Assembly: GCA_041178405.1 (NCBI GenBank)
Contig: JBEGVK010000042.1
Location: 1-64,000 of the forward strand
Direction of reading: 5' to 3'
Origin: UBA668 sp041178405
Lineage (GTDB): Bacteria; Actinomycetota; Acidimicrobiia; Acidimicrobiales; Ilumatobacteraceae
Length of the DNA stretch: 64,000 bases
The notes under the pieces were generated by a model. It saw nothing but the letters and a program-made list of their open reading frames with translations, ran no database searches and was not told where the DNA came from. Below are positions 16,710 through 25,499 of the stretch, one piece after another. Position 1 is the first letter of the stretch. Each line of letters starts with the position of its first letter. Position numbers and translations under genes: made by a program.

Positions 16710-16716
16710 GGCCGTG

Positions 16717-16722
16717 AGGCTA
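16717..16722 (-). promoter_or_regulatory. Candidate -10 box (TAGCCT), leaderless
   Basis: TAGCCT at 16722-16717, seven bases before the GTG at 16709. It would serve the cold-shock-like/ATL pair separately from the mogA operon that ends at 16734. Confidence 0.45.
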
Positions 16723-16733
16723 CCGAGGGCAGC

Positions 16734-17213
16734 TCAGTGAGCCGTCGGCACGTCGGCGAGCAATCGAAGTGCGTGAGGCAGTACGTCGAGTACCGCCGTG
16801 AGCTGCTCGACACAGCCCTTCGGCGACCCGGGAGTGTTGACCACGATGGCCTGTGCCCGGATCCCGACGACGCCCCGGGAGAGCCGGCCGAGGGGATTCA
16901 CGAGCCGCATGGCCTCGGCGAGGCCCGGAGCGGATCGCTCGATGACGCGAAGCGTGCCCTCGGGTGTCTCGTCGCGCGGCGCGAATCCGGTGCCGCCCGT
17001 AGTGACCACGAGTCCTGCGAACCCATCGCAGAGGGCGATCAGTGCCGCTGCGACGCTGTCGGATCCGTCAGCGACAACGCGTCGATCGACGACCTCGTAT
17101 CCGTGTCGGATCAGCAGCTCCACGAGCGCCGCACCGCTCGTGTCGGTGCGCGTGCCGGCGATCACGCCGTCGCTGACCGTGAGAACCTTTGCCTGCAGTC
17201 CGTCTGCGCTCAT
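16734..17213 (-). CDS. mogA: Molybdopterin adenylyltransferase-type protein (MogA/MoaB family)
   Basis: A 159-residue MogA/MoaB-fold protein that activates molybdopterin by adenylylation before molybdenum insertion. The conserved VTTGGTGFAPRDETPE loop (TTGGTG...RD.TPE), an early LTVSDGV segment and VNTPGSPKGCVEQL are present. ATG 17213 overlaps the rsmB stop (ATGA), so it is translationally coupled to def-fmt-rsmB. Other actinobacteria often have rpe in this place. Confidence 0.92.
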   Translation of the reverse strand: MSADGLQAKVLTVSDGVIAGTRTDTSGAALVELLIRHGYEVVDRRVVADGSDSVAAALIALCDGFAGLVVTTGGTGFAPRDETPEGTLRVIERSAPGLAEAMRLVNPLGRLSRGVVGIRAQAIVVNTPGSPKGCVEQLTAVLDVLPHALRLLADVPTAH

Positions 17214-18322
17214 GCCGAGCGACGGTAGCGGAGCAGCACCATGCCGTCGGTGTCGCAGTCCTGCGGCAGCACCGCCCAGCCGGCGCCATACCGGCGCCAT
17301 GTGCCTGCAGGCGGCTGCTCCTCGAGCACATCGAAGCCCTGCGGAACGCGGCGGTCGACGGACTCCTCTGCGGTCAGCGTGCACACCGAGTAGACCAACG
17401 TCCCGCCCACCCGCACGAGCGGGGCGAGCGCGTCGATCATCGACTGCTGCAGGACAGCAAGCTCGGTCACATCTGTCGGGCTGATCCGCCAACGCGCATC
17501 GGGCCGCCGACGCAGCGCACCGAGTCCGCTGCAGGGCGCATCGAGCAGCACGCTGTCGAAGGCTCCGGCTCCGAACGGCGGCGCCGTCGCGTCTGCCACC
17601 GCCACCGCCACCGCATCGAGTCCGAGGCGCTGCACATTTGCTGCGATCAGACCGGCCCGGTGCCCCTGCAGGTCGCAGGCCACGACACTGGCGCCACGTC
17701 GGGCGATGCCCGTCGCCTTTCCCCCGGGAGCAGCGCACGCATCCAGCACGAGATCGCCGGGACCGCATGGAACGGCATCGCCAACCCACTGCGATGACTC
17801 GTCCTGCACATAGCCATCGGCTCGCTCCGTCGCAGATGCCGCGCGGTCCATGGCCTCCATGGCGCTCACCGCCTCGTCGACGCCGAATTCTGCTGCAAGC
17901 CGCGCTGCAATCCAGTCCGGATAGCTGAGCCGCTCGGCGTCCGATGCCCAGGTCATCGGTGTCGACGAGACTCGACGCAGCACGGCGTTGACGAAGGGCC
18001 GCGATCGCCGTGGTGCGAGGCCAACGGTCTCGGAGACCGCAGCGTGCACGGGCACTGAGGTGAAGCTGAGTTGGTAGGCGCCCAGGCGGAGCAGCGAGCG
18101 CAGTCGAGCAGGAGGCTCGGTCGACACGAAGCGATCGACGAGTGCATCGCAGGCTCGACGTCGCCGCGTCGTGCCGTACACCAGTTCTGTGGCGAACCGG
18201 CGGTCGCGCTGGTCGAGCCCCGATCGATCGAGCATCGATGGCAGCAGGAGATTGGCGTATGCCCCCTCGTGGTCGATCCGTTCGAGGCAGTCGAGCGCCA
18301 CCGACCGTGCGGTCGGCGTCAC
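17210..18322 (-). CDS. rsmB: 16S rRNA m5C967 methyltransferase RsmB
   Basis: A NOL1/NOP2/Sun-family cytosine-5 methyltransferase, 370 residues, shorter than most RsmB (about 430). An N-terminal NusB-like RNA-binding domain (residues 1-130, ALDCLERI and ELVYGTTRRR) precedes the catalytic domain with DACAAPGGKATGIA (SAM binding), LLDAPCSGLGALRRRPD (catalytic Cys) and YSVCTL (second Cys). GTG 18322 overlaps the fmt stop (GTGA) and matches the usual N-terminus. Confidence 0.95.
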   Translation of the reverse strand: MTPTARSVALDCLERIDHEGAYANLLLPSMLDRSGLDQRDRRFATELVYGTTRRRRACDALVDRFVSTEPPARLRSLLRLGAYQLSFTSVPVHAAVSETVGLAPRRSRPFVNAVLRRVSSTPMTWASDAERLSYPDWIAARLAAEFGVDEAVSAMEAMDRAASATERADGYVQDESSQWVGDAVPCGPGDLVLDACAAPGGKATGIARRGASVVACDLQGHRAGLIAANVQRLGLDAVAVAVADATAPPFGAGAFDSVLLDAPCSGLGALRRRPDARWRISPTDVTELAVLQQSMIDALAPLVRVGGTLVYSVCTLTAEESVDRRVPQGFDVLEEQPPAGTWRRYGAGWAVLPQDCDTDGMVLLRYRRSA

Positions 18323-19173
18323 TCGAGCGTCTCCCCCTGCTCGAGTCGTGCACCTCGGCAGAAGTCGGCGGCCGACATCGGCCCGCGTCCTTCCGGCTGA
18401 ACGCGCACGAGCCGCATGCCCGGGGCCGGCGATTCCACCGACCCACCCGCTGCAGCGTGATCGAGCACCGCCTCGAGCACCCGGAGACGACGGCCGCGGA
18501 ATGTCGTCCATGCGCTGCCAAGTCGAACCAGCCGGTCGATTGCAGCGAGAGGAGCGGTCCAGTCGATGCGCAGCTCGGCCGGGGCGATCTTCGCGGCGTA
18601 CGTGGGCGTGCCCTCCTGTGCGGTGCCCACCGCCAGTTCACCGTCGAGCACATCGAGCAGCAGCGCAGTTCCCCGCTCGACGAGTCGCTGCCGGAGCAAG
18701 GCCGCAGTGTCGGCCGGCTCGATCGGCACTGCCGACGATGCCAGCACGGGGCCAGTGTCGAGTCCTGCGTCGAGCCTCATGATGCTCACGCCGGTCTCGC
18801 TGTCGCCGGCTAGTAGGGCACGCTCGACCGGGGCCGCTCCTCGCCATCTCGGCAGCAGCGAGAAGTGGATGTTCAGCATCGGGAGCCCGTCAGGCGGCTC
18901 GAGCAGCGATGCAGGGATGAGCTGCCCGTAGGCCACCACGATCCCGAGTTCGGCGCCCGCCTCGCTCACATCGCCCAGCTCGTGGCTGACTCGAAGGCCG
19001 AGATCGAGTGCCGCCCTCTTCACCGGACTCGGCGACAGCTGACTCCCCCGCCCTCGCCGCCGGTCGGGCCTGGTGACAACGAGGACGATGTCGTGGCCGT
19101 GCTCGACGAGCGCCCGGAGAGTCGGCACCGCCATCTCCGGCGTGCCGAGGTAGGCCAGCGAACGGTACGTCAT
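18319..19173 (-). CDS. fmt: Methionyl-tRNA formyltransferase
   Basis: Formylates initiator Met-tRNA. It has 284 residues, slightly shorter than the usual 300-315, mainly because the C-terminal OB-like domain is compact. The catalytic core contains NIHFSLLPRWRGAAPVERAL (Asn and His of the formyl-transfer site) followed by TGVSIMRLDAGLDTGPVL. It follows def by 22 bases, as in most bacteria. Confidence 0.97.
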   Translation of the reverse strand: MTYRSLAYLGTPEMAVPTLRALVEHGHDIVLVVTRPDRRRGRGSQLSPSPVKRAALDLGLRVSHELGDVSEAGAELGIVVAYGQLIPASLLEPPDGLPMLNIHFSLLPRWRGAAPVERALLAGDSETGVSIMRLDAGLDTGPVLASSAVPIEPADTAALLRQRLVERGTALLLDVLDGELAVGTAQEGTPTYAAKIAPAELRIDWTAPLAAIDRLVRLGSAWTTFRGRRLRVLEAVLDHAAAGGSVESPAPGMRLVRVQPEGRGPMSAADFCRGARLEQGETLE

Positions 19174-19195
19174 CTCGTCGCCCGCAGCGACGGCA

Positions 19196-19723
19196 TCACG
19201 AGAGACGGAGGCGCCGACGTTCGCCGCGACCGAGGGGGTTCTCCTGCATCCGGCGGTACTCGGCCATCGCCTCCTTGCGCTGGTCGGCCGTCATCCGGTC
19301 GAACATCAGCACGCCATTGAGATGGTCGATCTCATGCTGGAACATGCGCCCGAGCAATTCGTCGGCCTCGAGCTCGATCTCGTCGCCGTCGACTGAGACG
19401 CCTCGTACCAGCACATGATTGGGCCTGACGATGTCGACGTAGAGATCCGGAATGCTGAGGCATCCCTCGCTGTAGACGAATTCGCCGGCGCTCTCCACCA
19501 CCACCGGATTGATGATCGCCATCGGCACGTCGTCGATGTCCCACACCACGACCTGCTTCTGCACGCCGATCTGCGGCGCAGCGAGCGCAATCCCGGAATC
19601 TGACTCGTACAGCGTGTCGAACATGTCATCGACCAGCCGGGCGACGCGGCCGTCGACGTCGGCAACGGCGAGAGCCTGCGTACGCAGCACTGGGTCGCCG
19701 AAGGTCCGGATCTTCTGAGCCAT
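19196..19723 (-). CDS. def: Peptide deformylase
   Basis: A metalloenzyme that removes the N-formyl group from nascent proteins. It has 175 residues with all three motifs: GIALAAPQIG, EGCLSIP (metal-binding Cys) and QHEIDHLNG (two metal-binding His and catalytic Glu). The ATG at 19723 is seven bases after TAGCCT, a leaderless arrangement. First gene of def-fmt-rsmB-mogA. Only 20 bases separate it from the divergent methyltransferase gene. Confidence 0.98.
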   Translation of the reverse strand: MAQKIRTFGDPVLRTQALAVADVDGRVARLVDDMFDTLYESDSGIALAAPQIGVQKQVVVWDIDDVPMAIINPVVVESAGEFVYSEGCLSIPDLYVDIVRPNHVLVRGVSVDGDEIELEADELLGRMFQHEIDHLNGVLMFDRMTADQRKEAMAEYRRMQENPLGRGERRRLRLS

Positions 19724-19730
19724 GTCTGCA

Positions 19731-19736
19731 AGGCTA
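19731..19736 (-). promoter_or_regulatory. Candidate -10 box (TAGCCT) for def, leaderless
   Basis: TAGCCT at 19736-19731, seven bases before the def ATG. The divergent gene starts at 19744, so the two promoters must overlap and might compete. Confidence 0.45.
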
Positions 19737-19743
19737 CCGACCA

Positions 19744-20379
19744 GTGACCCAGCCACCGTCGCACTACTTCGACGACGACCCGACCGTCGAGTCGTCACCG
19801 CAGGAGGTCGACCTCGTGCTGCCTGACGGTCGCATGTCGCTCACGACCGACAGGGGCGTGTTCGGGTACGGCATGGTGGACCCCGGCACCAAGTTGCTGC
19901 TGATGGACGTGCCCACGCCGCCGCAGATCGGCAACCTGCTCGATCTCGGGTGCGGCTACGGCCCGATCGCCGTGACGATGGCCCGTCGTGCCCCTGGGGC
20001 CACCGTGTGGGCGGTCGACGTCAACGAGCGAGCCAGGTCGCTGTGCGCGTCGAACGCCGCCCGGCACGGTCTCGCCAACATTGTCGTGGCGTCCCCCGAC
20101 GACGTGCCGCCTGACGTGGAGTTCGCTGTCATCTGGAGCAATCCCCCGATCCGCATCGGGAAAGAGGCCCTGCACCGAATGCTGCTGCGATGGTTCAGCC
20201 GCCTGCATGGTGAGGCATGGCTGGTGGTGCACCGGCACCTCGGCAGCGACTCACTGCAGGCGTGGCTGCAGCGCGAGGGATTCGGCGTTGAACGCGTCTC
20301 CAGCAGTAGGGGCTACAGGGTGCTGCGCGCCTCCGGCGCTCCGTCAGGCCCGGGGCGGATCGACCTCGATCCGGCATGA
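19744..20379 (+). CDS. RsmC-like class I SAM-dependent methyltransferase
   Basis: A 211-residue protein that corresponds to the C-terminal catalytic half of RsmC-type rRNA guanine-N2 methyltransferases. LLDLGCGYGPIAVTMAR binds SAM, AVDVNERA is motif II, and SNPPIRIGKEALH is the catalytic NPP motif. Such short RsmC-like proteins starting with a HYFD segment are frequent in actinobacteria; the target RNA is not known from sequence. The GTG start at 19744 matches that N-terminus. Its last 36 bases overlap the convergent priA end. Confidence 0.85.
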   Translation: MTQPPSHYFDDDPTVESSPQEVDLVLPDGRMSLTTDRGVFGYGMVDPGTKLLLMDVPTPPQIGNLLDLGCGYGPIAVTMARRAPGATVWAVDVNERARSLCASNAARHGLANIVVASPDDVPPDVEFAVIWSNPPIRIGKEALHRMLLRWFSRLHGEAWLVVHRHLGSDSLQAWLQREGFGVERVSSSRGYRVLRASGAPSGPGRIDLDPA

Positions 20380-22074
20380 CACGGCCTTCGGCCGAGGTGT
20401 GCCGACAAGGGCACTGCCGAGCTCCATCCAGTCGGCGGCCCGCAGCAGCGCGCCCTTCGGCGTACGGGCCCATTCGAGGCCGGTCGACTCGGCGATGCTG
20501 ACGGCATCGCTGCCCTCGAGTGCAGCCAGCGCTGCGAATGGGGGCAGGCCGAGAGCCGACCGTCGCGCCTGGTCGTCGGCGACAAGCGCCTCGAGGTCGC
20601 CCACCGCGAGCGCACGCACGGCAGGATGCGCGGGATCGTGAGTCTGCAGCACCACGATGCCGCCACCCTCCGGACGGCCGACAAGTCGCCCGGCGCGAAC
20701 CACGAGGGCGGCTGTCTGCTCGACTGCGCGATAGCGCGGCGCAAGCAGCTCGGCGTCGATGTCGAGGAACACGACGGCGTCTGCCCGCCCGACTCGGTGC
20801 AGAACCGCTTCGGTTCCCACGATGACCCCCGCCTGCTCGATTGCCTGCGCCTGGGCGTCGTCATCGGCAGGGGAACTGCCGGTGACCAGCAGGACAGGCC
20901 GACCCGCTGCCGCTTCGAGTTCTTCGCGCAGCCGCGCAACGCCCGGGCGGACATTCGACATCGAGGTCGCCCCGCAGCGCTGGCACACCAGAGGACGTGT
21001 CGTACCGCACCGCTGACACGACAGCACCGCCTCGTCGGGCTGCACCACTGCCGCCGAGCAGTTCTCGCATCGCTGGAGCGATTTGCAGGCTCGGCAGGCG
21101 AGGACGCGTGCCCGACCGGGAGCGTTGAGGACGCACACCACCCGCCGATCGCTGTCGCGAAGGAGTTCGATGAGGCGTGACCCGACGATCGAACGCCTCC
21201 ACGGCTCGACGTCGGAGCGGTCGTCGACCTCCACCTGTGGCCATGTCGCATCGCCGACAGCAGGCGGGTGCCCGAGCCAGTGCCGTGCCGCAAGCGTCGG
21301 CGCCGGCGAGATCAGCCAGCACGACGCACCGGCACGGCGTGCCCGCTCGACGAGCACGTCCCGCGCGTGCCACGTCGGCGATCGCTCCTCCTGGTACGAC
21401 TCGTCGTGCTCGTCGATGACCACCACGGCAGCGAGCCCCTCGCATGGCGCCCATGCCGCACTCCGGCTCCCGACCACCACGTCGACGCCTCCGGCCGCTG
21501 CTGACCATTCGCCGGGAACATGGGCGACCGACAGTCCTGCACGGCGCAGCCTCGCCGCCAGCGCCTTGGCCGCCCGAGGCGACGGGTGCACGGCGATTGT
21601 CGGTCCTCGCTGCGCTGCCTGCACGACGAGTGGCAGCGGGTCGGAGAATGGCGAGAGGCGATGCACTTCGTTCGATGCCGGCCCGGGTGACGGCCGCAGC
21701 GCCCGCCGCTGCGGCGGCAGGTGGGCGACCATCGTCGTTGGGGACGCTGCGGCGAGGAATGGCCTCAGCCGCCCTGCTCCCCACCTGATCGACGCCCAGC
21801 GGGCGGTGTCGACAACGTCGGCCGACGGTCCGATCGACGACCATTTCGAGATCGGCACGAGTCGCCCGACTTCCACGTCGGCGAGGTGCTCATCGATCAC
21901 GTCGACGACCCAACCGCCCACTCGGCGACCGTGCAGGACGACGCGGACAAGCGAACCGACCGTCACCGTGCCGACCATCGACTCGGGCACCAGATAGTCG
22001 AAGTGCTTGTCGAGACCGGTGACGTCGGGGACGACTCGGGCCACGGTCCGCGGCGAACCCTGCGCGGGTGTCAC
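20344..22074 (-). CDS. priA: Primosomal protein N' PriA (degenerate helicase)
   Basis: A replication restart protein of 576 residues, shorter than enterobacterial PriA (about 730). The 3'-DNA-binding domain (residues 1-90), a DEHDESYQEE segment in place of the DEAH box, and the zinc region with two paired CxxC clusters (ACRACKSLQRCENC and CQRCGTTRPLVCQRCG) are all recognisable. The Walker A GxGKT motif is absent where expected (near residue 150). Actinobacterial PriA is known to lack helicase motifs. It lies 22 bases downstream of metK, as in other actinobacteria. Confidence 0.92.
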   Translation of the reverse strand: MTPAQGSPRTVARVVPDVTGLDKHFDYLVPESMVGTVTVGSLVRVVLHGRRVGGWVVDVIDEHLADVEVGRLVPISKWSSIGPSADVVDTARWASIRWGAGRLRPFLAAASPTTMVAHLPPQRRALRPSPGPASNEVHRLSPFSDPLPLVVQAAQRGPTIAVHPSPRAAKALAARLRRAGLSVAHVPGEWSAAAGGVDVVVGSRSAAWAPCEGLAAVVVIDEHDESYQEERSPTWHARDVLVERARRAGASCWLISPAPTLAARHWLGHPPAVGDATWPQVEVDDRSDVEPWRRSIVGSRLIELLRDSDRRVVCVLNAPGRARVLACRACKSLQRCENCSAAVVQPDEAVLSCQRCGTTRPLVCQRCGATSMSNVRPGVARLREELEAAAGRPVLLVTGSSPADDDAQAQAIEQAGVIVGTEAVLHRVGRADAVVFLDIDAELLAPRYRAVEQTAALVVRAGRLVGRPEGGGIVVLQTHDPAHPAVRALAVGDLEALVADDQARRSALGLPPFAALAALEGSDAVSIAESTGLEWARTPKGALLRAADWMELGSALVGTPRPKAVSCRIEVDPPRA

Positions 22075-22096
22075 GCGGCACCGGGCCGCGTGCGGT

Positions 22097-23287
22097 TCAC
22101 CGGCCGACAGCGCGCGTGAAGGCGTCGAGGCGGCTGAGCGTCTCCCACGTGAACTCGGGGAGGGCCCGGCCGAAATGCCCGTATGCCGCTGTCTTGCGGT
22201 AGATCGGACGCTTCAGGTCGAGATCGCGGACGATTGCTGCCGGCCGGAGGTCGAACACCTCGCGTACTGCGTTCTCAATTGACGACTCCGAGACCTTCGC
22301 CGTGCCGAAGGTCTCGACGAGAACGCTCACCGGATGCGCCATGCCGATGGCGTAGGCGACCTGCACCTCGCAGCGAGATGCTGCACCGCTCGCCACCACG
22401 TGCTTGGCCACCCAGCGCGCCGCGTAGGCGGCCGAGCGGTCGACCTTGCTCGGGTCCTTGCCGCTGAATGCGCCACCGCCGTGGCGGCCCATGCCGCCGT
22501 AGGTGTCGACGATGATCTTCCGGCCGGTGAGGCCAGTGTCACCGTGAGGACCGCCGATGACGAACTTGCCGGTGGGGTTCACGTAGACGTCGTAGTTGTC
22601 GTCGGCGAACTGCGTGGGCACGGTGGGACGGATGACCTGCTCGATGAGGTCGGGCCGGATGACCGTGTCGCGCTCGATGCCGTCCTGATGCTGCGTGCTG
22701 ATGAGGACCGAGCGCAGGCGCGCCGGGCGTCCGTTCTCGTAGTCGATCGTGACCTGGGTCTTGCCATCGGGGCGGAGGTACGGGAGTGCGCCGCTCTTGC
22801 GCACCTCGGTGAGTCGCTCGCTGAGCCGGTGCGCCAGCCAGATCGGCATCGGCATCAGATCGGGTGTCTCGTCGCATGCGTACCCGAACATCATTCCCTG
22901 GTCGCCGGCACCCTGCTCCTCGAGCGAATCGGCCGCGCCGGCGGTACGCACTTCCTCGCTCTTGTCGACGCCCTGTGCGATGTCGGCACTCTGCTCGTCG
23001 AGGCTGACGATGACACCGCAGGTATTGCCGTCGAAGCCGTACAGGGCGTTGTCGTAGCCGATTGACTTGATGACATCGCGTGCAAGCCGCGGGATGTCGA
23101 CGTAGGCCTGTGTCGTGATCTCACCAGCGACGACGCACAGTCCGGTGGTGAGCAGCGTCTCGCAGGCGACGCGTCCATCGGGGTCCTGCTCGAGGATGGC
23201 ATCGAGCACGGCATCGCTCACCTGGTCGGCCATCTTGTCGGGATGGCCCTCGGTGACGCTCTCGGACGTGAAGGTGTAGTTGCTCAC
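22097..23287 (-). CDS. metK: S-adenosylmethionine synthetase
   Basis: Makes SAM from ATP and methionine. It has 396 residues: FTSESVTEGHPDK (ATP site), GAGDQGMMFGYACDE (signature 1) and GGGAFSGKDPSKVDRS (signature 2). The GTG start at 23287 (V-S-N-Y-T) is supported by GAGGAG nine bases upstream. Only about 35 bases separate it from coaBC, so there is no room for a SAM riboswitch. Confidence 0.98.
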   Translation of the reverse strand: MSNYTFTSESVTEGHPDKMADQVSDAVLDAILEQDPDGRVACETLLTTGLCVVAGEITTQAYVDIPRLARDVIKSIGYDNALYGFDGNTCGVIVSLDEQSADIAQGVDKSEEVRTAGAADSLEEQGAGDQGMMFGYACDETPDLMPMPIWLAHRLSERLTEVRKSGALPYLRPDGKTQVTIDYENGRPARLRSVLISTQHQDGIERDTVIRPDLIEQVIRPTVPTQFADDNYDVYVNPTGKFVIGGPHGDTGLTGRKIIVDTYGGMGRHGGGAFSGKDPSKVDRSAAYAARWVAKHVVASGAASRCEVQVAYAIGMAHPVSVLVETFGTAKVSESSIENAVREVFDLRPAAIVRDLDLKRPIYRKTAAYGHFGRALPEFTWETLSRLDAFTRAVGR

Positions 23288-23322
23288 CCGGGAAGACTCC
23301 TCGTGTCGGAGCGGCAGGCCGC

Positions 23323-24531
23323 TCAAGATGATGCGACGCCGTCGCCGCGCTGGATCTGGGCCACAGTATCCAGTACGGCCTTGGCGATGGTGCGTTTCGA
23401 GGCCATCGGCACCTCGACGGGCGGCTGGCCGGGCCGGAGGAGCGTGACCGCATTCGTCTCGTGCTGGAATCCCGCCCCCGGTGCGCCAACGTCGTTGGCC
23501 ACGACGAGGTCGAGGTGCTTGCGACGCAGCTTCGCCTCGGCATTGGCAACGAGATCGGCTGTCTCTGCGGCGAACCCGACGAGGACCTGCCCTGCGCGTT
23601 TGGCGGCGCCGAGGCTGGCGAGGATGTCGGGGGTGGGCTCGAGCAGTATCTGCGGCACCCCGCCGTCTTTCTTGATCTTGCCGCGGGCCGGCGACACCGG
23701 GCGGAAGTCGGCCACCGCTGCGGCCATCACGACGACGTCGGCCCTGTCGGCAAGGCCCTGCAGCGCCGCCTGCATCTCGGCAGCGGTCTCGACAGCGACC
23801 ACGGCTGCGCCCGGCGGCACCGGCAGGTCGACGGTGGACACCAGGGTGACGCACGCGCCGCGAGCGAGCGCCTCGGCGGCGATGGCATAGCCCTGCTTGC
23901 CGCTGCTGCGGTTGGCGATGACGCGCACCGCATCGATCGGCTCACGGGTGCCTCCGGCGGTGACGACGATGTGGACGCCCGAGAAGTCGGCGGACGCGGA
24001 GAGCACGCCGCTCACTGCATCCACGATGCGATCCGGGGCAGCGAGCCTCCCCGCACCGACGTCCCCGCCTGCGAGTCTCCCGACATCTGGCTCGACGATG
24101 TGCACCCCACGCTGGCGAAGCGTGTCGATGTTGGCGCGCACCGCAGGGTGCTCCCACATCTCGGTGTGCATCGCCGGGCACACCACGACCGGCGCTCGCG
24201 TCGCCAGCAGCACGTTGGTCAGCAGGTCGGTGCTCAGCCCGGCCGCATATGCACCGACCACCCGAGCGGTTGCGGGGACGATCAGCACCACGTCGGCCGT
24301 CTGTCCGAGGCGGGTGTGCGGGATCGGCGCGTTGTCGTCCCAGAGACTCGTGCGTACCGGCTCGCTGGCGAGCGCCGACAGGGTGGTGGCGCCGATGAAG
24401 TGCTGGGCTCCCGCTGTCATCACCGGGATGACATGGGCACCAGCGTCGACAAGTCGTCGGCACACCTCAACGGCCTTGTAGGCGGCGATGCCGCCCGACA
24501 CGCCGAGGATGATCCGCTTGCCGGCAAGCAT
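23323..24531 (-). CDS. coaBC: Bifunctional phosphopantothenoylcysteine decarboxylase/synthetase
   Basis: Two consecutive steps of coenzyme A synthesis. The N-terminal CoaC flavoprotein (residues 1-190) has GVSGGIAAYKA, the catalytic His in PHTRLGQTADVVLIVPATA and PAMHTEMW. The Cys of the usual ACGD segment is Gly here (LAGGDVGAGRL), which I believe also occurs in other actinobacteria. The C-terminal CoaB (residues ~195-402) has VTAGGTREPIDAVR and VANDVGAPGAGF. It lies between rpoZ and metK, the conserved actinobacterial order. Confidence 0.96.
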   Translation of the reverse strand: MLAGKRIILGVSGGIAAYKAVEVCRRLVDAGAHVIPVMTAGAQHFIGATTLSALASEPVRTSLWDDNAPIPHTRLGQTADVVLIVPATARVVGAYAAGLSTDLLTNVLLATRAPVVVCPAMHTEMWEHPAVRANIDTLRQRGVHIVEPDVGRLAGGDVGAGRLAAPDRIVDAVSGVLSASADFSGVHIVVTAGGTREPIDAVRVIANRSSGKQGYAIAAEALARGACVTLVSTVDLPVPPGAAVVAVETAAEMQAALQGLADRADVVVMAAAVADFRPVSPARGKIKKDGGVPQILLEPTPDILASLGAAKRAGQVLVGFAAETADLVANAEAKLRRKHLDLVVANDVGAPGAGFQHETNAVTLLRPGQPPVEVPMASKRTIAKAVLDTVAQIQRGDGVASS

Positions 24532-24542
24532 CGCTGGACCGG

Positions 24543-24869
24543 TCAGGCCGGCTCGGTGCCGTCCTCGGCTGCACCACCGTCGACGAGGTCGCCGTCGAGG
24601 ATGGTCTCCTCTGCAGGAGCCACAGGCTCGCCACGCTGGATCTTGCCGACAGCGATCTCCTCGAACCCGATGCTGAGCGGCTTGCTCGCCCGAGTGGGTA
24701 CCTGGGGCGGCACCATGTGGCCGAGTCCATCGCCGAGGTGGTTGTAGTAGCTGTTGATGTCGCGTGCGCGTCGCGCAGCGAGCGTCACGAGGCTGAACTT
24801 GGAATCAACCCGGTCGAGGAGTTCCTCGATCGGCGGATTGATCATCGTGTCATGCGAGCGAGTGGACAT
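24543..24869 (-). CDS. rpoZ: RNA polymerase omega subunit
   Basis: A small subunit that helps RNA polymerase assembly, 108 residues. The core INPPIEELLDRVDSKFSLVT and LAARRARDINSYYNHLG is typical; the C-terminal 30 residues are an acidic tail. The ATG at 24869 has GAGG five to six bases upstream; a GTG at 24875 is the alternative. It lies between gmk and coaBC. Confidence 0.95.
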   Translation of the reverse strand: MSTRSHDTMINPPIEELLDRVDSKFSLVTLAARRARDINSYYNHLGDGLGHMVPPQVPTRASKPLSIGFEEIAVGKIQRGEPVAPAEETILDGDLVDGGAAEDGTEPA

Positions 24870-24937
24870 CGGCACCTCGACGAGCTGATATCTCGACCCG
24901 GACGGGCCGAGAGCGGCAGGGAAGCCTACCGGCCCGA

Positions 24938-25477
24938 TCAGGGCTGCGCACGATGCGCTCGGATGATCCCCATCATCTCCCCCACCGTCCGCTCGAGATC
25001 GTCGTTGACGACGACATGGTCGGCGATGGCCAGGCCGACGGGCTCCTCATCGAGCGCCTTCTGGAGCCGCTCGTCGACCTTGTCCTCGGGGTCACCCCGG
25101 CCGCGGAGGCGCCGCTGCTGCTCGTCACGGGACGGTGGCAGCACGAAGATCAGCACGGCTTCCGGATGGAGTGTCTTCACCTGGCGGGCACCGTCGACCT
25201 CGATCTCGAGGACGACGTCGCGACCGGGATCGGGATCGGGGAGCGGCGTCCCGTAGTAGTTGCCGAGGAACATCGTCCACTCGAGGAATCCACCCGCTTC
25301 GATTCGGCGCTCGAACGAGGCGCGGTCGGTGAAGTGATAGGCGTGCTCGCTCTCTCCCTGTCGGCGTGGGCGGGTGGTCCACGACCTGCTGAGCCACAAC
25401 TGCGAGTCACGGGCAACCAGTGCGTCGACGATGGTGCCCTTGCCGACCCCGCCCGGACCGGAGACGATGTAGATCAC
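24938..25477 (-). CDS. gmk: Guanylate kinase
   Basis: Phosphorylates GMP to GDP. 179 residues: P-loop SGPGGVGKGT at the N-terminus, the GMP-binding segment SRSWTTRPRRQGE and the YYGTPL segment, then VLEIEVDGARQVK and IFVLPPS. GTG start at 25477. Follows mihF by 22 bases; the mihF-gmk-rpoZ order is characteristic of actinobacteria. Confidence 0.97.
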   Translation of the reverse strand: MIYIVSGPGGVGKGTIVDALVARDSQLWLSRSWTTRPRRQGESEHAYHFTDRASFERRIEAGGFLEWTMFLGNYYGTPLPDPDPGRDVVLEIEVDGARQVKTLHPEAVLIFVLPPSRDEQQRRLRGRGDPEDKVDERLQKALDEEPVGLAIADHVVVNDDLERTVGEMMGIIRAHRAQP

Positions 25478-25499
25478 CGCGCCTGCCCCACGTGCATCC

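Noticed and set aside
23288..23322. SAM riboswitch in front of metK
   Set aside because: Only 35 bases separate coaBC and metK, far too short for any known SAM riboswitch.
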